Source: Bradyrhizobium sp. U87765 SZCCT0048
GTDB taxonomy: Bacteria > Pseudomonadota > Alphaproteobacteria > Rhizobiales > Xanthobacteraceae
NCBI RefSeq assembly: GCF_018131225.1
Contig: NZ_JAFCMM010000001.1
Location: 868,001-932,000, forward strand
Length of the DNA stretch: 64,000 nucleotides
Direction: 5' to 3'
The position numbers and the translations under genes are program-made. Below the pieces are notes generated by a model. That model did no database searches. It was given only the letters and a program-made list of their open reading frames with translations, and had not been told where the DNA came from. The first letter of the stretch is position 1. Every line of letters starts with the position of its first letter. This document shows positions 55,826 to 64,000 of this stretch, one piece after another.

Positions 55826-58054
55826 TCACCGCGCCATCGCCGTCCTGATGCGCTCCGGCGTCAACGGAAGCTGGTGCAGGCGAATGCCCGTCGCATCCCT
55901 GATGGCGTTGGCAAGTGCGGCTCCGGTTGGTCCTTGCGCCGCTTCGGCGACGCCATAGAAGGCGTCGCCCGGCCGATCGACCAGGTGAACCTCGACCGCC
56001 CCGGGAACGCTGTCGAAGCGCATGATCGGATAGGCCGACCAGTCCACCGACGTCACGCGCGTGCGATCGAACGTCACCCGCTCGAACAGCGTCCAGCTCG
56101 CGGCCTGCAGGACGCCGCCTTCGATCTGGTTGCGGACCCCGTCCGGGTTCACGACCTGCCCTGTGTCCACCGCCGCCACGACGCGACGGATGCGAACCAC
56201 GCCGCTCAACCGGGGGACTTCGATCTCGACCGCCACCGCGCACCAGGCTTCGAGATTCTTGTAGCGCGCGAAGCCGAACCCGAAACCGGTGCTCTCCGAG
56301 GACTTGACCCGTGCGCCCCAGCCGAACCGCGACGCCGCCGTCTCGATGACGTCGCGGGCGCGCGGATCTTCGATGTGCCGCAGCCGGAACGCCACCGGAT
56401 CCTGTCCCGAACGGACCGCCAGTTCGTCGAGGACGCTCTCGATCGAGAGGACGTTGAGATAGCCGCCCAGGGAGCGCATGGACGAGCCGCGCAAGGGCAT
56501 GTCCGGCAAAAAGTGACTGATCACCTTGCAGTTCGCGATCGCGTAGAGCGGGATCGCGTTCCGATCGCCCCCTCCCTCAGGCTGTGCAAGGGCGACAGGC
56601 GGCGCGGGCGGAGAGGCATCCGACTTCAGCCTGGCGGCGATCAGGGTCCCCGGCGGACCGGCCCGCATCATGTGCGACGGGCTCCAGACCTCATGGTGCC
56701 AATCGGCGATGGCCCCATCGCTTCCGACCGTCGCTTTCAGCTTGACCACCATGCCGGGGCCGAACGGATCCCATGCATGCTCCTGCTCGCGCATCAGCTG
56801 GACCCTGACCGGCCGCCCGGGCACTGCGAGGGCGAGCATCGCCGCGTCGGCAGCGGCATCATCGGCGCCGTTGTGGCCATAGCAGCCGGCCCCCTCGGCG
56901 TGGATGCAGCGTACGTTCCCGGCGGGCATCCGCAGCATGCCGGCGATCGCATCGCGCAGGAAGAACACACCTTGCGTGTGGGTCCAGACCGTGAGCTGTC
57001 CATCCTCCAGTTGCGCGAGCGCGCATGCCGGCCCGATCGACCCGTGCGAGAGATAAGGCCTGCTGAAAGTACCCTCGACCACCAGCCCAGGGCCGCCGGA
57101 ATGTCCGCTGTCGTGAATGGTCGTATCGCGCGATGGCAGTTTCATCAGCACGGCCGGCAAGTCCGCCTGGTCCGGCAGGTCCTGCCGTTCGATCCACGTC
57201 GTCGAGGCCGCAAGCATTCGCATGGCCTGCACCGCGGTCCACTCGCGCTCTGCAATGACGCCAAGGAAACTGCCGTCCCGGACAACCTTGACGACCCCGC
57301 TCATCTGCTCGACACGCGACATGTCGCAGTCCAGCAAGGTGGCACCGTAACTCGGCGCGCGAACGACGCGGCCGTGCAGCATCCCGTCAGGGCGCATATC
57401 CTGGACGTAAGCTACCCCGCCCGTCACCTTGGCCGGAATGTCGACCCGCGGCACGGGCCGGCTCATCACGGTGAAGTCCGCAGGCGAGGTCAGATGCGAG
57501 TCCTGCGTGGCGTCGACCGACAGCAGCTGATCGCGGACGAGGTCACCGTAAGACAGGCGCGTGCCGCCGGCGCCGAACACCTCGCCGTCGCGCACGTGCA
57601 GCGTGGTGACGGGCACGCCGAGCCTGCGCGCCGCTTCGTCGCGGAGCAGCTCGCGCGCCTGCGCTGCGGCATGCCTGATCGCGGTGCCGGAATCCTGCAT
57701 CGAGTGGCTGGCGGCCGTATAGCCCTCATTGGGCGTCCGCGCCGTGTCGGCCGTGATCAACGACACCCGGCCGAGCGGCAATTTGAGCTCCTCCGCGGCG
57801 ACCTGAAGCAGCGCTGTCTTGAGGCCCTGCCCAAGCTCGGCCTTTCCCGTGAGGATCGAGGCTGCGCCTGACGCATCGATGCGAATCCAGGCGTCGATCC
57901 GCGGCGTGCCGTCGAGGCTGCCCGGCAGGCCGTGTTTCGACGGACCACCGCCGGTGCCGGTTTCGGTTTGTGCGCGCGCGCCCGACAGGCGGAAGGCGAC
58001 GATGAGCGCGCCAGCGCCGGCCAGGACGCTGCGCCGGGAAAGGGCTTGCGTCAT
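55826..58054 (-). CDS. Molybdenum hydroxylase large subunit (IorB/xanthine dehydrogenase family)
   Basis: 742 residues from the ATG at 58054, overlapping the small subunit stop by 4 bp; the longer open frame is out of phase with real sequence. A twin-arginine signal (SRRSVLAGAGALIVAF) sends it to the periplasm. Features are KAELGQGLKTALLQVAAEEL, PRVDIPAKVTGGVAYVQDM, PLRGSSMRSLGGY and the C-terminal GVAEAAQGPTGAALANAI, where the catalytic Glu is kept. The family hydroxylates N-heteroaromatics (isoquinoline, nicotinate) or aldehydes using water. Electrons should pass via the 2Fe-2S subunit to the triheme cytochrome. Confidence 0.92.
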   Translation of the reverse strand: MTQALSRRSVLAGAGALIVAFRLSGARAQTETGTGGGPSKHGLPGSLDGTPRIDAWIRIDASGAASILTGKAELGQGLKTALLQVAAEELKLPLGRVSLITADTARTPNEGYTAASHSMQDSGTAIRHAAAQARELLRDEAARRLGVPVTTLHVRDGEVFGAGGTRLSYGDLVRDQLLSVDATQDSHLTSPADFTVMSRPVPRVDIPAKVTGGVAYVQDMRPDGMLHGRVVRAPSYGATLLDCDMSRVEQMSGVVKVVRDGSFLGVIAEREWTAVQAMRMLAASTTWIERQDLPDQADLPAVLMKLPSRDTTIHDSGHSGGPGLVVEGTFSRPYLSHGSIGPACALAQLEDGQLTVWTHTQGVFFLRDAIAGMLRMPAGNVRCIHAEGAGCYGHNGADDAAADAAMLALAVPGRPVRVQLMREQEHAWDPFGPGMVVKLKATVGSDGAIADWHHEVWSPSHMMRAGPPGTLIAARLKSDASPPAPPVALAQPEGGGDRNAIPLYAIANCKVISHFLPDMPLRGSSMRSLGGYLNVLSIESVLDELAVRSGQDPVAFRLRHIEDPRARDVIETAASRFGWGARVKSSESTGFGFGFARYKNLEAWCAVAVEIEVPRLSGVVRIRRVVAAVDTGQVVNPDGVRNQIEGGVLQAASWTLFERVTFDRTRVTSVDWSAYPIMRFDSVPGAVEVHLVDRPGDAFYGVAEAAQGPTGAALANAIRDATGIRLHQLPLTPERIRTAMAR

Positions 58055-58539
58055 CGGCCTGTCCCCGCCTCTACGGCCTTCGGCCGCATCTCGTTCGCCG
58101 CGCGCCGGATCGCGCGCAGGATCCGCATATGCGTGCCGCACCGGCACAGGTGAGGCTGCAGCTCTGCCCTGATCATCTCGTCGGAGGCGTGCGGATCGCG
58201 AGACAGCAAAGCTTGCGCCCGCATCATCATGCCGGGAATGCAATAGCCGCATTGCGCGGCCTGCTCCGCGATGAACGCGCGCTGCATCGGCCCAGGCGCA
58301 TCCTGGCTTCCAAGCCCTTCCAGCGTGGTGACGGCACGTCCCTCCAGCACCATCACCGGCGTAACGCAGGAGAAGACGGCCTTGCCGTCGACGATGACGG
58401 TACAAGCGCCGCACTGGCCGAGCCCGCAGCCGTATTTCGCAGCGTTCAAGCCGAGCGTGTCCCTGAGAACGTAGAGCAGCGGCGTGTCCGGGCTCGCCTC
58501 GACGGTTCGGCTCTCGCCATTGATGATCAAGGTCGTCAT
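58051..58539 (-). CDS. (2Fe-2S)-binding small subunit of molybdenum hydroxylase (IorA type)
   Basis: 162 residues from the ATG at 58539. The plant-type cluster motif is YGCGLGQCGACTVIVDGKAV, and the second, helical cluster is CGYCIPGMMM and HLCRCGTHMRILRAI. No signal peptide; it is expected to be carried across the membrane bound to the Tat-signal subunit. Directly follows the cytochrome c gene (40 bp) and overlaps the large subunit. Confidence 0.95.
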   Translation of the reverse strand: MTTLIINGESRTVEASPDTPLLYVLRDTLGLNAAKYGCGLGQCGACTVIVDGKAVFSCVTPVMVLEGRAVTTLEGLGSQDAPGPMQRAFIAEQAAQCGYCIPGMMMRAQALLSRDPHASDEMIRAELQPHLCRCGTHMRILRAIRRAANEMRPKAVEAGTGR

Positions 58540-58579
58540 GATGTTTGCCGAGCCTCCAGAGTGCTTGCGGGACGCGACG

Positions 58580-59881
58580 TCATCGGCCACTCCGTATTTC
58601 AGCCACCGCCTTGGCCACCCCGTCCCAGGGGGGCCTTCCGGCAAACCGGGCACGCAGGTAGTTGACGAGATCCGACATCTGCCGATCGCCGAGGACATCG
58701 CCAAAACCCGGCATGATCGGACGCGCGGATGCCCCCGTCGCCGGTATGCCCCTCATCACCAGGTTGATCAGGTTGGCGGGCACGTCGTCCGTGACCGCGC
58801 TGGACAGACCCAGTCTTGCGCCGCCGAGCGGCAGCGGCCGATCGCCTTCGTGGCAGGACGCGCAGACGGTGGCGTAGATCGCGCCGCCCGGTTCGGACGG
58901 AACAGGCGGCGTCGCGGCCTGCGCGCCGGCGGCCTGCGGCAAGCGTCCCGGACCGGGCGGAGTACTCTGCGATCCGGTCCGCGCCTCGCCGCTGCCGAGT
59001 GAGGCGAGATAGTAGGCCATCGCGCCGACATCGGCAGGATCGACCCTGGCCAGATTGTCGGCCACGTTCGCCATCGGCCCCTGCGCGGTGCCATGCAGGG
59101 GATGCGAGCCGTGCGCGAGATAGTCGGCGAGAGCGGCTTCGTCCCACGCGACCGGCGATCGCGAATGTCGCCCGAGCGCATAGGCGCGCCAGCCTTCGGC
59201 CTCGCCGCCTTCAAACCCGGCCGATGTTTTTTCGGCGCCTAGCAGATTTCGCGGAGAATGGCAGGCCCCGCAGTGGCCCAGCCCGTCGACCAGATACTTG
59301 CCCCTGTTCCACCGCTCGTCCTGCGACGGGTCGGCGACGAAACGCGCCTCGCGCAGGAAGAGCAGCTTCCAGCCGGCCAATGTCAGACGGACGTTGAGCG
59401 GAAACGGTAGCGCGTTGGGCGGCGCGGACGCGCTGACCGGATCGATCGACATCAGGAACGCGTAGAGCGCCTTCGCGTCATCGTCCGACACGCGCGTGAA
59501 ATGATCGTACGGGAAAGCCGGGTACAGATGGCGGCCTTCCCGATCCACGCCGGCCCGCAAGGCGCGAACGAACGCCTCCTCCGACCAGCGCCCGATGCCC
59601 GTTTCCACGTCCGGGGTGATGTTGGTGGAGTAGATCGTGCCGAAGGGCGTCGGCATCGCGAGCCCTCCCGCATAGGGCATTCCGCCGGGTGCGGTATGGC
59701 ATGTGGCGCAATCCCCGAGGAGAGCGAGGCTGGCCCCGCGACGCACCAGCGCACGATCCGGCACGCCGCGCGACCGCGGATCGATGGGAGGAATGGGCGC
59801 TTTCCAGGCGTAAAGAAGCGCGGCGGCACCGCCGACCACGCCGACAGCAAGCAGCACGAGCGCAACGAGCCTGAACTTCAT
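58580..59881 (-). CDS. Membrane-anchored triheme cytochrome c
   Basis: 433 residues with an N-terminal anchor (FRLVALVLLAVGVVGGAAAL) and three CxxCH sites: CATCH near residue 60, CGACH near 206 and CASCH near 340. GDCATCHTAPGG and GLGHCGACHSPRN are typical of the cytochrome subunit of periplasmic alcohol, gluconate and N-heterocycle dehydrogenases. It would take electrons from the molybdenum hydroxylase to the respiratory chain. First gene of that operon; an operator-like palindrome is 247 bp upstream. Confidence 0.92.
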   Translation of the reverse strand: MKFRLVALVLLAVGVVGGAAALLYAWKAPIPPIDPRSRGVPDRALVRRGASLALLGDCATCHTAPGGMPYAGGLAMPTPFGTIYSTNITPDVETGIGRWSEEAFVRALRAGVDREGRHLYPAFPYDHFTRVSDDDAKALYAFLMSIDPVSASAPPNALPFPLNVRLTLAGWKLLFLREARFVADPSQDERWNRGKYLVDGLGHCGACHSPRNLLGAEKTSAGFEGGEAEGWRAYALGRHSRSPVAWDEAALADYLAHGSHPLHGTAQGPMANVADNLARVDPADVGAMAYYLASLGSGEARTGSQSTPPGPGRLPQAAGAQAATPPVPSEPGGAIYATVCASCHEGDRPLPLGGARLGLSSAVTDDVPANLINLVMRGIPATGASARPIMPGFGDVLGDRQMSDLVNYLRARFAGRPPWDGVAKAVAEIRSGR

Positions 59882-60218
59882 CGCCCTGCCCTCCCGGATG
59901 CGACCGCCATGTCAGGAAGGCCCGATCTGCTTCTTTGCAATGCGACGCATGGCCTGCACGATCTCCCGATCACAGCGTGGCGAGCCCATCCAAGGCGCGC
60001 CGGAAGCCACGGCACCCGCAGGCTTGATGCGCCAGCAGGCAACGGCTTGGCGTGCGAAGGGCGGGCGCGCGGCGCCCGGGCACAGACAGACGCAGGGAGC
60101 AGTCAGGTTTCGACGACACCTTGCAATTTATCGAACGATAATTAACTTGGAGCCAGCCAGAGGTCAAGGGCCAGCGCCCCTAACCTGAGCGGCGCACCGA
60201 CCAACGAGGATTGCAGCG
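59882..60218. other. Divergent promoter region
   Basis: This 337-bp region separates the divergent cytochrome c and MFS operons. It holds the operator-like palindrome at 60128-60141. The forward start regions of both operons should lie here; no other gene is supported. Confidence 0.6.
60128..60141. promoter_or_regulatory. TetR operator candidate
   Basis: TTATCGAACGATAA is a near-perfect palindrome sharing the TTATCGA core with the paired sites at 54947-55016. Placed between two divergent catabolic operons. Confidence 0.65.
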
Positions 60219-61427
60219 ATGCAGACGTCAACGATTGCGACAGACCAGGGGGCGGCCCAGCTCACCCGGGCGCGGACATTCGCGATGGCGGTGTGCGCGG
60301 GGATCGCGGTCGCAAACATCTATTACAACCAGCCTTTGCTGGGCCTGATCGAGGCGGACTACCCGACCTCGTCGGCGATCGGCCTGATCCCGACGGCCAC
60401 GCAGTTCGGCTACGCCGTCGGCCTGCTCTTGCTGGTGCCCCTGGGCGACCTCGTGGAGAGACGACGCCTCATTGCGGCGCAATTTGTCGTTCTCGCCGCG
60501 GCGCTCGCGCTCGCGGCGGCCGCTCCTTCTGCCGCCACATTGATCGCGGCTTCGCTGGTGTTGGGCGTGGCGGCCACGGTGGCCCAGCAGATCGTCCCAT
60601 TCGCCGCGACGCTCGCGGACGATCGCACCAGGGGGGCCGCCGTTGGAACGGTCGTCAGTGGAATCCTTGGCGGCATTCTGCTCAGCCGCACCATCGCCGG
60701 CTTCGTCGGATCGCACTTAGGATGGCGCGAGATGTTCTGGCTCGGTGCACCGCTGGCGCTCGGGGCCGCCGCATTGGTCCGTTCGATCCTGCCGCGCCAT
60801 CCTGCGACGCAACGGATCAAGTACTTCGCCGCGTTGCGGTCGCTCGTGCATCTCCTTGTCGAGGAGCCTGCCCTGCGCCTTGCCGCCGCGACACAAGCCA
60901 TGCTGTTCGCCTCGTTCATCGCGTTCTGGACCGTGCTGTCCCTGCACCTTCAGGAACCCGCATACGGGTTTGGACCGGACATCGCCGGCCTGTTCGGCGT
61001 CATCGGAGCATCGGGCATTCTCGCTGCGCCACTCGCCGGTCGCGTTGCCGACAGGCGAGGCCCTCACCTCGTGGTCGTGATCGCCGCCGCCATCGCGCTT
61101 GTCTCATGGGTGGTGTTCGCCGGATGGAACGCCGTCGCCGGCCTGGTCGTCGGCGTGGTGTTGCTGGACGTCGGCGTGAATGCCGCGCTGGTGGCCAACC
61201 AGCATCTGATCTTCGCACTCCGCCCGGAGGCGCGCAGCAGGCTGAACACCGTGTTCATGACGGCGATGTTCCTTGGCGGTTCGCTCGGATCCCTTGGCGC
61301 GAGCTGGGCCTATGCGCATCTGTCCTGGCTTGGCGTCTGCGGCTATGGAGCCGTGCTTGCGGCAGCGGGCCTGCTCCTGCAGCTGCCGACGCTGTCTGCC
61401 CGGGCCGGCACCGCGGCGCATCACTGA
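60219..61427 (+). CDS. MFS transporter
   Basis: 402 residues with 12 helices. It begins with a 20-residue cytosolic lead and then MAVCAGIAVANIYYNQPLLG; the loop motif is PLGDLVERRRLIA and the second-half repeat LAGRVADRRGPHLVV. It resembles the YnfM/arabinose-efflux-type group. First gene of a forward operon with two FAD monooxygenases and an Old Yellow Enzyme; it could import a heteroaromatic or export a by-product. Confidence 0.9.
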   Translation: MQTSTIATDQGAAQLTRARTFAMAVCAGIAVANIYYNQPLLGLIEADYPTSSAIGLIPTATQFGYAVGLLLLVPLGDLVERRRLIAAQFVVLAAALALAAAAPSAATLIAASLVLGVAATVAQQIVPFAATLADDRTRGAAVGTVVSGILGGILLSRTIAGFVGSHLGWREMFWLGAPLALGAAALVRSILPRHPATQRIKYFAALRSLVHLLVEEPALRLAAATQAMLFASFIAFWTVLSLHLQEPAYGFGPDIAGLFGVIGASGILAAPLAGRVADRRGPHLVVVIAAAIALVSWVVFAGWNAVAGLVVGVVLLDVGVNAALVANQHLIFALRPEARSRLNTVFMTAMFLGGSLGSLGASWAYAHLSWLGVCGYGAVLAAAGLLLQLPTLSARAGTAAHH

Positions 61428-61456
61428 CAGTAGCGGTGATTTCGGAGATTACGGTC

Positions 61457-62566
61457 ATGCGCATCGCGGTCGTCGGAGGGTCTCTCGCAGGACTGTTCAC
61501 CGCAACGCTGCTTCGACAGCACGGACACGACGTCATGGTCTATGAACGCTCGGTCCATGGCCTCGGCGGACGCGGCGCGGGCCTCCTGGGCAAGCGCGAG
61601 ACCTTCGCGATCCTGCGGGCCTCCGGATGCGAGCACGTAGCGCGGGTCGGCGTCGTCGCCCGCGAGCGCGTCGTGTTCGAGGGCGCGGACTCTTCGGTCG
61701 TCACGCCCATGCCGCTCCAGATGCAGCTCTCGTGGGATTCCATCCACCACGTCTTCCGGGAGCACATGGCGGACGGCGCATATCTGCTCGACAGGAAGGT
61801 CGAACATCTGCACGAAGAGGCCGATCGGGTCGTCATTCGTTTCGCTAACGGAAGCGAAGCGACCGCGGACCTGGTCGTCGGCGCGGACGGCATTGCGTCC
61901 ATCACACGGCGCGCGGTGGACGGCCCTTCCACCACGAATGCCTATGCAGGCTATGTCGGCTGGCGCGGCCTGCTTTCGGAACTTGCGTTGCCGGGCCATG
62001 CGGCAGGCGAACTGCTCGACCGCTTCGCATATTTTCGACTGCCCCATTCCCATGTCATCGGCTTTCTGGTGCCCGGGCCCAACGGCGAAACCGAGGCTGG
62101 ACACAGGAGATACAACTGGGTCTGGTACCGGCACGCGGCCGGACCAGGCGCACGGGACGAAGTTCTCACGGACCGCGCGGGCCTCGTTCACCCCTACTCG
62201 CTGCCGCCCGGCGCCCTGTCCGACCACGCCCGCGAAAACCTTGTCGACGATGCCAGGCGGCTGCTCCCGCGCGCTTTCGCGGCCGCGATCGCAGCGACGG
62301 CCCACCCGTTCGTGCAGGGCATCTTCGACTACGAATCCGAACGGATGGTGTCGCGCCGGATCGCGCTGGTGGGAGACGCCGCGTTTGTCGTGCGGCCGCA
62401 TACCGGGATGGGAATTGCAAAGGCTGCGGCGGACGCCATGGCGCTGCAACGGCATCTGGCGTCGGCACCGGTCGAGGATGCGCTCCGCGCCTACGGCCAC
62501 GAACGAACGCAAGCGGGCAAGGCGATCGCTGCGTCCGGCCGCGAGCTTGGCAACGATCTGATGTGA
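61457..62566 (+). CDS. FAD-dependent monooxygenase (2,6-dihydroxypyridine hydroxylase-like)
   Basis: 369 residues from the ATG at 61457, nine bases after GGAG; the open frame upstream belongs to another phase of the MFS gene. IAVVGGSLAGLFTATLLRQH, GGRGAGLLGKRETFAIL, YAGYVGWRGLLSE and ALVGDAAFVVRPHTGMG mark it as group A flavoprotein hydroxylase. It pairs with the 53659 gene as one subtype. It lies 29 bp after the MFS gene. Confidence 0.88.
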   Translation: MRIAVVGGSLAGLFTATLLRQHGHDVMVYERSVHGLGGRGAGLLGKRETFAILRASGCEHVARVGVVARERVVFEGADSSVVTPMPLQMQLSWDSIHHVFREHMADGAYLLDRKVEHLHEEADRVVIRFANGSEATADLVVGADGIASITRRAVDGPSTTNAYAGYVGWRGLLSELALPGHAAGELLDRFAYFRLPHSHVIGFLVPGPNGETEAGHRRYNWVWYRHAAGPGARDEVLTDRAGLVHPYSLPPGALSDHARENLVDDARRLLPRAFAAAIAATAHPFVQGIFDYESERMVSRRIALVGDAAFVVRPHTGMGIAKAAADAMALQRHLASAPVEDALRAYGHERTQAGKAIAASGRELGNDLM

Positions 62567-62607
62567 GCTCCGGGCAGGGTCTTCGACAGCGCGACTGGGA
62601 GAAACGA

Positions 62608-63756
62608 ATGAGTTGGCATACCGAGCACGGCTTCACGGTGACGATCAGCGGCGGGTCGATCGCCGGACTTTGCAATGCGATCGTCCTGCGAAAGCTTGGC
62701 GCAACCGTCAGCGTGCACGAACGCAAACCCGGCCCGATGATGGCCCGAGGGGCGGGCATCGTTGTTCAGACCGAACTGCTGCGACTGCTCGAAGACAACG
62801 GCGCGGGGCCCCTTCCCTTCACCTCCTGCCGCGGGCGGCGGTATCTCGACCACGACGGTGGAGACGGCACCCTCCAGGACATGCCGCAGGAGTTCACGTC
62901 CTGGGAAGCCGTCCACGCGGCGCTGCGGGCAGCCGTTCCGGACGAATGCTATCGCGCGGGCTCCGAAGTAACGACGGTCACCCAGAATGGCTCCAGGGTG
63001 CTGGCGGCGCTCAGCGACGGCACCGAAATCGACAGCGATCTGTTCGTGGCCGCGGACGGGTCGGGGTCGGTCACGCGGCAACGACTGCTCCCCGATGTCG
63101 AGGCGCGATATGCCGGCTATGTCGCCTGGCGGGGAACGCTCGACGAGCGCGACGTGCCGCGCGATCTCCTGCCGTTTTTCGACGATCGCTTCACCTTCTC
63201 CGAGGCCCGCAGCGGCGGACATATGCTGGCGTATTTCATTCCCGGACGCGACGGCGCCGTCTCGACAGGGTTACGCCGCCTGAACTGGGTCCGGTATGTG
63301 CACGTCGGTGCGGCTGATCTCGCCCACGTGCTCACCGACAAGAACGGCGTCCAGCATCGCTCCTCGCTTCCGCGAGGCGTAACAGAGGAGGCAACAGTCG
63401 CCGCGCTGAGAGCACGTGCCTCACGCGAGATCCATCCCAAAATGGCCGCGCTGGTCGCGGAAACCCCCGACCCGTTCCTTCAGACCATACGCGACGTGAC
63501 CGTGCCGAAAACCCTGTTCGGCCGGATCCTGCTGACCGGCGACGCGGCGTTCGTCGTGCGGCCCCACACCGCGGGAGGGACCGCCAAGGCGGCCTATGAG
63601 GCTTCTGTCCTCGCACGCACCTTGAAGTCCGCACGATCGAACGTCGACGTTGCGCTCCAATCGACGGAACGGCTGCAGCTCGAGTACGGCAGCGCACTCT
63701 ATCAGTACGGCCTCGCGCTGGGACAACGCTGGTCGCGCGAGAAAAGCACCGACTAG
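62608..63756 (+). CDS. FAD-dependent monooxygenase (2,6-dihydroxypyridine hydroxylase-like)
   Basis: 382 residues from the ATG at 62608 (TGGGAGAAACGA upstream). ISGGSIAGLCNAIVLRKLGA, RGAGIVVQTELLRLL, YAGYVAWRGTLDE, FFDDRFTFSEARSGGHMLAY and LLTGDAAFVVRPHTAGG are present. It is closely similar over its full length to the frameshifted gene at 48082-49217 and provides the intact reference for it. 41 bp after the preceding monooxygenase and 42 bp before the Old Yellow Enzyme. Confidence 0.88.
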   Translation: MSWHTEHGFTVTISGGSIAGLCNAIVLRKLGATVSVHERKPGPMMARGAGIVVQTELLRLLEDNGAGPLPFTSCRGRRYLDHDGGDGTLQDMPQEFTSWEAVHAALRAAVPDECYRAGSEVTTVTQNGSRVLAALSDGTEIDSDLFVAADGSGSVTRQRLLPDVEARYAGYVAWRGTLDERDVPRDLLPFFDDRFTFSEARSGGHMLAYFIPGRDGAVSTGLRRLNWVRYVHVGAADLAHVLTDKNGVQHRSSLPRGVTEEATVAALRARASREIHPKMAALVAETPDPFLQTIRDVTVPKTLFGRILLTGDAAFVVRPHTAGGTAKAAYEASVLARTLKSARSNVDVALQSTERLQLEYGSALYQYGLALGQRWSREKSTD

Positions 63757-63798
63757 CTTGATGGACCTCGACGCCAGAATCCCGCAGGAGCAGAACAC

Positions 63799-64000
63799 AT
63801 GACTGATCTTTTCCAGCCGACGAACCTCGGCGCCCTTGGCCTCCCGAACAGGATCGTCATGGCGCCGATGACGCGGTCGCGCGCCGACGAGAGCGGCATC
63901 ATCAACCCGACCGCGTCTGAATACTACGCGACGCGCGCGAGCGCCGGTCTCATTGTGAGCGAAGGCATCAATGTAGGACCGCGGTCGCGGGCCTTCGACC
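63799..64000 (+). CDS. Old Yellow Enzyme/alkene reductase, N-terminal part (cut by window edge)
   Basis: The first 67 residues, TDLFQPTNLGALGLPNRIVM and APMTRSRADESG ..., are the classical start of NemA-like FMN alkene reductases with the APMTR FMN-binding strand. IVSEGINV follows. The rest is beyond base 64000. It would use NAD(P)H to reduce activated double bonds. Last visible gene of the MFS operon. Confidence 0.9.
   Translation, partial: MTDLFQPTNLGALGLPNRIVMAPMTRSRADESGIINPTASEYYATRASAGLIVSEGINVGPRSRAFD

Noticed and set aside
55874..57871. Plus-strand open frame of 665 codons opposite the Mo hydroxylase
   Set aside because: Antisense shadow; the minus strand has a Tat signal, family motifs and a coupled small subunit.

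Overview
The window is GC-rich bacterial DNA. The conserved genes, together with the mix of an Mrp/ApbC ATPase, a class II DAHP synthase, a DUF1236 protein, an imuA-imuB-dnaE2 mutagenesis cassette and alphaproteobacterial-type GAAC-N7-GAAC LexA operator, point to an alphaproteobacterium, most likely Bradyrhizobium/Rhodopseudomonas-like (Nitrobacteraceae). This is inferred from protein character; no 16S gene or tRNA was seen.

Region 1 (1-16.4 kb) is core chromosome: nadE (cut by the window edge), dgkA, class II DAHP synthase, gor, a DUF2059 protein, rpiA, gph, a lipoprotein, moaA, a TRAP solute-binding protein, mrp/apbC, a beta-hydroxyacid dehydrogenase, a membrane histidine kinase, a DUF1289 protein, a retropepsin-like protease and dusA. 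Several clear terminators lie between these genes.

Region 2 (16.4 kb onward) is accessory. It starts at the 5' end of dusA, a known integration site, with a truncated tyrosine integrase and five copies of a GTGCACAC-type motif. Next comes AT-richer DNA with a three-module molybdoenzyme (Mo domain + flavin/NAD reductase + 2Fe-2S ferredoxin in one chain) and an MFS transporter. An SOS cassette follows (SRAP-like, imuA, imuB, dnaE2) with a perfect LexA box. After it come gene fragments (SRAP, UvrD helicase, PAP2), a GlxA-type regulator, a dienelactone hydrolase, short-chain dehydrogenases, an alpha/beta hydrolase and a LysR regulator. Then comes a truncated Rhs gene whose C-terminal tip carries a nucleotidyltransferase motif and is followed by a probable immunity gene, then dinB, a DUF2252 protein, a large catalase, a DUF1236 protein and a Ku fragment. 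Two repeat families (about 94 bp and about 280 bp) punctuate this mosaic.

Region 3 (47.3-64 kb) is catabolic and redox. A DsbA/FrnE-like protein, a frameshifted FAD monooxygenase, a thioredoxin-reductase-like protein without its CxxC and an HxlR regulator form one operon. The last 13 kb looks like a coherent TetR-controlled catabolic cluster: an IorAB-type molybdenum hydroxylase with a triheme cytochrome c, three intact FAD monooxygenases resembling 2,6-dihydroxypyridine 3-hydroxylase, an ActP-type symporter with DUF485 partner, a cupin, an MFS transporter and the start of an Old Yellow Enzyme. Near-identical palindromic TTATCGA-centred sites sit in front of all three transcription units and tetR, suggesting one regulon for oxidation of a small heteroaromatic compound. 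The substrate is not known.
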